From Fimbriimonas ginsengisoli Gsoil 348 (GTDB lineage Bacteria > Armatimonadota > Fimbriimonadia > Fimbriimonadales > Fimbriimonadaceae), in assembly GCF_000724625.1 (NCBI RefSeq), contig NZ_CP007139.1:3968001-4032000 (forward strand): a DNA stretch of 64,000 nt. The letters are read 5' to 3'. A program made the position numbers and the translations under genes. A model generated the notes under the pieces. It saw only the letters and a list, made by a program, of their open reading frames with translations. It searched no databases and was not told where the DNA came from. Below are positions 61,083 through 64,000 of the stretch, piece by piece. The stretch's first letter is position 1. Every line of letters starts with the position of its first letter.

Positions 61083-62187
61083 GCTCGCGCACCTCCTTCA
61101 GCAACGCCAGCCCCAACTCTTTCAGCGCTCCGCGGCTCACGCTCTTGGTCAGCGTCGCTTTGTCGATATGCTCCGACCAACTCTGCTCTAAAGTCCGAGT
61201 CACGATGCCATCCCGATTCCCGATCGCCACTGGCTGGGGAGCGACCGCTTGGATCTGGTAGTTCAATGCCCGTGCCGCGATCTCTCGAATGAGCTGGTGG
61301 TCGAGCTTTCCGCGCAGGCCCGGAGGGAAGTTGACGATCCGCTGACGAACGATCGGAAACCCATCCTCCCACTGAGCGTTAGAGCGCATCTGAGATTCGA
61401 CCTGCCCAAGATCGTGCCCCTGCGCGTCGATCGTCGGCAGGTCCAAAACCGGCCTTGTCGCCAAGCCCACCTGCTCTAAGCGACCCACCTCGGTGTCAAA
61501 CCAAACCCACCCTTTGGGAACTCGAGCCTCATCCCAGATATTCGTGCTGGCGAAATCTGTGCTTCCGGAGTAGCAGACGTTCCGGCCGTAAGGCTGGTAG
61601 CTGTGGTAGTCACCCAGCGCGACGTAGGTCCAGTCGTCATGACAGGTCTGCTCGACGTCGAACTGGGCATGCCGAGGAAGCGCCTGTCGCGCCATACCGT
61701 GGAGGGTCAGCACCGAGTGCTTTCTCGTCCCGGATGGCGAATATTCCGGCTGTTGGTTCCGCAGCAAGGCATGACTCGGGACCGCCAGCACTTCAAGGTC
61801 GAGCTCGGAAAAGTCGATCGTCTCGGCCCGGTGCGGCGCTAGCCGAAGCCCGGGGATCGACTCGAAGAGTCGGAGAATATTTCCGCTGTCGGAGCTGCGC
61901 GGCGTGTCGTGGTTCCCCCCGATCAACACGAACGGCCGGCCGCCGCGCTTCGACTGAAATTCAGTTAGGGCTTGAAAAGCTCGGACGATTGTGGCATTGC
62001 CCGGTCTCACGACGTGAAACAGGTCTCCCGCGTGAATGACCAAGTCGGGATCTCGCTCCGCGATCGCATCCAAAGCGGATTGGAAGGTGGCCATCACGTC
62101 CGCCTCGCGCTGGTTCAAACCACCCGGCGTGGTCCGGCCGTAAGCCCGGAATCCGAGGTGGGTGTCACTGAGGTGGGCGAGCGTCAT
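61057..62187 (-). CDS. sbcD: SbcD/Mre11-like nuclease
   Basis: 376 residues from ATG 62187 (a GTG nine codons earlier is possible). Phosphoesterase motifs: LAHLSDTHLG, VIHAGDLFHVVRP, LIGGNHDTPRSS, ALGDYHSYQPYG, all with metal-binding Asp/His. Makes single-strand and hairpin endonuclease cuts with SbcC. The two genes form an operon. Confidence 0.95.
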   Translation of the reverse strand: MTLAHLSDTHLGFRAYGRTTPGGLNQREADVMATFQSALDAIAERDPDLVIHAGDLFHVVRPGNATIVRAFQALTEFQSKRGGRPFVLIGGNHDTPRSSDSGNILRLFESIPGLRLAPHRAETIDFSELDLEVLAVPSHALLRNQQPEYSPSGTRKHSVLTLHGMARQALPRHAQFDVEQTCHDDWTYVALGDYHSYQPYGRNVCYSGSTDFASTNIWDEARVPKGWVWFDTEVGRLEQVGLATRPVLDLPTIDAQGHDLGQVESQMRSNAQWEDGFPIVRQRIVNFPPGLRGKLDHQLIREIAARALNYQIQAVAPQPVAIGNRDGIVTRTLEQSWSEHIDKATLTKSVSRGALKELGLALLKEVREREAATPSA

Positions 62188-62250
62188 GGGACCATTACTT
62201 CTACGTTCATCCACCCTCCCGCATCCTGACGACGCGAGAGGTACGCTCGT

Positions 62251-63135
62251 TTGGTGCTTAGACCGGCCCTCTCCTCCCCTGGCGCGACATTACGTTCAAT
62301 GATCTCGGAGGATACGGTGGTGATGCCGGGTGTATTCAACGGCATTTCGGCGGTGTCCGCCCACAAAGCGGGTGCCCGGGCCTTGTACTTGAGCGGGGCC
62401 GGTATCACGAATGCCGCCCTCGGTGTCCCGGATATCGCCCTTGCAACCCTCACCGAATTCGCTCAGCAGGCCGCATACGTCACCCAAGTTGCTCCCGTAC
62501 CGGTCCTCTCGGATGCCGACACCGGTTTTGGCGAAGCGCTGAACGTGGCTCGAACGGTGATCGAAATGGAGCGCGCTGGCCTGGCCGGAATCCACCTCGA
62601 GGATCAGATCTCTCCCAAGCGTTGCGGACACCTGGACGGCAAAAGCTGCATCGAGCCGTTGGAAATGGCCCGCAAGATCAGGGCCGCCGTCGACAGCAAG
62701 CGCGACCCATCGTTTATGATCGTCGCCCGAACCGACGCCCGCGGGGTAGAAGGTCTGGACTCCGCCATCGAACGGGCGAGGCGGTACGAGGGTGCCGGCG
62801 CAGATGCAATCTTCCCAGAAGGCCTTACAGGCGAGGCCGAGTTCGAGGCGTTCCGTGGAGCCGTTTCCATCCCCCTGCTCGCCAATATGACCGAGTTCGG
62901 CAAGACCCCGATCATTCCAGTCTCGCGGTTCCGCGAACTTGGCTACGGTATGGTGATCTTCCCGATGACCGCGTTCCGAGTGATGCTCCGAGCCCTCGAC
63001 GAGACGTACGCCGAACTCCTCTCGACCGGCACCCAGGCCGGAATCCTGGACCGAATGCGAACGCGGGCCGAGTTATACGACCGGATCGACTACGCTCAAT
63101 ACGACGATGCCGACCGCCGCTGGTCGGGCAATTAG
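62251..63135 (+). CDS. Methylisocitrate lyase-like protein (isocitrate lyase/PEP mutase family)
   Basis: 294 residues, GTG start. Motifs: VFNGISAVSAHKAGARALYLSGAGI, SDADTGFGE, and the nucleophile region SPKRCGHLDGKSC with catalytic Cys, typical of the PrpB group. The usual prpBCD neighbours are absent, so substrate (2-methylisocitrate or related) is not fixed. Confidence 0.85.
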   Translation: MVLRPALSSPGATLRSMISEDTVVMPGVFNGISAVSAHKAGARALYLSGAGITNAALGVPDIALATLTEFAQQAAYVTQVAPVPVLSDADTGFGEALNVARTVIEMERAGLAGIHLEDQISPKRCGHLDGKSCIEPLEMARKIRAAVDSKRDPSFMIVARTDARGVEGLDSAIERARRYEGAGADAIFPEGLTGEAEFEAFRGAVSIPLLANMTEFGKTPIIPVSRFRELGYGMVIFPMTAFRVMLRALDETYAELLSTGTQAGILDRMRTRAELYDRIDYAQYDDADRRWSGN

Positions 63136-63182
63136 CTGTATGTTGAATAAAGCGCCGGCGTAGACCGAGCGCTTTGAGAAAC

Positions 63183-64000
63183 ATGAAGCGAATGTTATCG
63201 GGGTTCGGGCTTGCGGTCCTCACGCTCGCGGCGCTACCGATATTGCCGGACTTCCTCACAATCGCACTCCGGATTTTCACGTGCTTGGCGGTTGCGGCCT
63301 ATCTCTTGCTGACCTACTTGGCCTACGTTCCATCACGGGTAACCGTGGGTCTCCTCCGATTCTTCGCCCTAATAGCTGGAGTAGGCTTCGCTTGCGAGCT
63401 GATGTTAGTCGCTAAGCATCTGGACCTACCGGAGATCGCGCTGGCATCCGCTTTCGCGGGCGGCGCCATCGTAGCCGCCGTCGGCCCCTTTGTGGCTCTT
63501 TCCTTGCGAAGAAAGCTCTACTTTGCTTTCATCGTATGGCTGTGGCTCGTAATTGCCCTTCTCGCCAGTACCTTGTCCCAGTTATGGGCGAGCTCCCTAG
63601 GAACGTGGGCGGTTCTCCTAATCCCGATCGCCGCGCGATTGAGGTGGGAGTTGGCACACTGGGAAAAAACGGGACAATCCGTATTGGTTCACGAGCTCGA
63701 GCAAAGCCGAACTACTTCCTGGCAAATCTTGGCGGAATTAAGATTTCACTCACGTGAGAAAGCGGTCGCTGCCTGGGAAGAGCGACAATTCTGCGCCGGC
63801 TTGGTCGAAATGAGAAAGCGGGAGGCCACCTCCGCCGAGCGATACGAGGAGTTGATCCGCCTCTGTCGCGCCTATCCAAGGGTTCCGCTTGCATGGCGCC
63901 TCGCCTATTCGGCCGCGATTAGTCGCGGAGATCATTTGCTGGCCTCCGAGCTTTTGGTGTCATGTGAGGAGCTGGGGCAGCGCGAGGTGTTGGATACTTT
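63183..64000 (+). CDS. Membrane protein with helical C-terminal domain, 3' end outside window
   Basis: ATG at 63183 opens a frame with no stop to the end of the window (272 codons visible). Several hydrophobic segments fill residues 1-150 (GLAVLTLAALPILPDFLTIAL, LAVAAYLLLTYLAYV, LIAGVGFACELMLV, IVWLWLVIALLASTLSQLW), then a soluble helical region with an AAISRGDHLLASELL-type repeat. Function unknown; possibly a TPR-bearing membrane protein. Confidence 0.7.
   Translation, partial: MKRMLSGFGLAVLTLAALPILPDFLTIALRIFTCLAVAAYLLLTYLAYVPSRVTVGLLRFFALIAGVGFACELMLVAKHLDLPEIALASAFAGGAIVAAVGPFVALSLRRKLYFAFIVWLWLVIALLASTLSQLWASSLGTWAVLLIPIAARLRWELAHWEKTGQSVLVHELEQSRTTSWQILAELRFHSREKAVAAWEERQFCAGLVEMRKREATSAERYEELIRLCRAYPRVPLAWRLAYSAAISRGDHLLASELLVSCEELGQREVLDT

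Noticed and set aside
1-64000. CRISPR arrays
   Set aside because: No regularly spaced short direct repeats were seen. The repeats found are paired palindromes or duplicated coding pieces.

Overview
The window looks like a chromosomal segment of a bacterium related to Armatimonadota (Fimbriimonas-like). That placement is an inference from the high GC content, a DUF1559-type pseudopilin with a DGH motif near its C-terminus, many secreted proteins with no recognised family, and GC-rich paired-hairpin repeats between genes. No rRNA or complete marker set is present to confirm it. About 5.1-40.0 kb is a prophage or prophage-derived structural island. The flanks are ordinary chromosome.

Left flank (1-4.8 kb): the end of an rRNA pseudouridine synthase, convergent with a two-gene operon made of a CHAT-protease/STAND-ATPase/repeat protein and an unknown 380-aa protein.

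Phage island (5.1-40.0 kb): a CI/LexA-like repressor with a palindromic operator; an accessory module of unknown function (6.7-10.5 kb) closed by two terminators; then a podovirus-like packaging, head and tail cluster. In order this holds a small membrane protein, terminase small and large subunits, a GroES-like protein, portal, scaffold candidate, decoration candidate, major capsid protein, neck/adaptor and tail-nozzle candidate. A lipocalin-like lipoprotein sits on the opposite strand. No integrase, replication gene or endolysin was recognised.

The most unusual part is 25.1-37.4 kb, where a P22-like phage would encode ejection proteins. It holds a tandem, recombining array of long proteins with unrelated C-terminal toxin-like domains: an HNH-type nuclease, a PBECR (barnase/EndoU/colicin/RelE-like) nuclease and an HExxH zinc peptidase. 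Each is preceded by a full, truncated or relic copy of the same upstream protein (A1, A2, A3). Two are followed by a candidate immunity gene. Between them are broken toxin ends, a second frameshifted HNH toxin with an intact immunity gene, a degraded copy of the second immunity gene, and short repeats. I read this as a virion-associated polymorphic toxin/immunity system, possibly ejected with or instead of DNA.

Right flank (40.1-64.0 kb): birA-nadC and a MATE transporter; a peptidase E, TlpA-like thioredoxin and unknown-protein set; thrS; secreted beta-propeller and pseudopilin genes; tRNA-Arg(CCG); threonine aldolase; recG; an M28 peptidase; sbcD-sbcC; a PrpB-like lyase; and a membrane protein running off the end.
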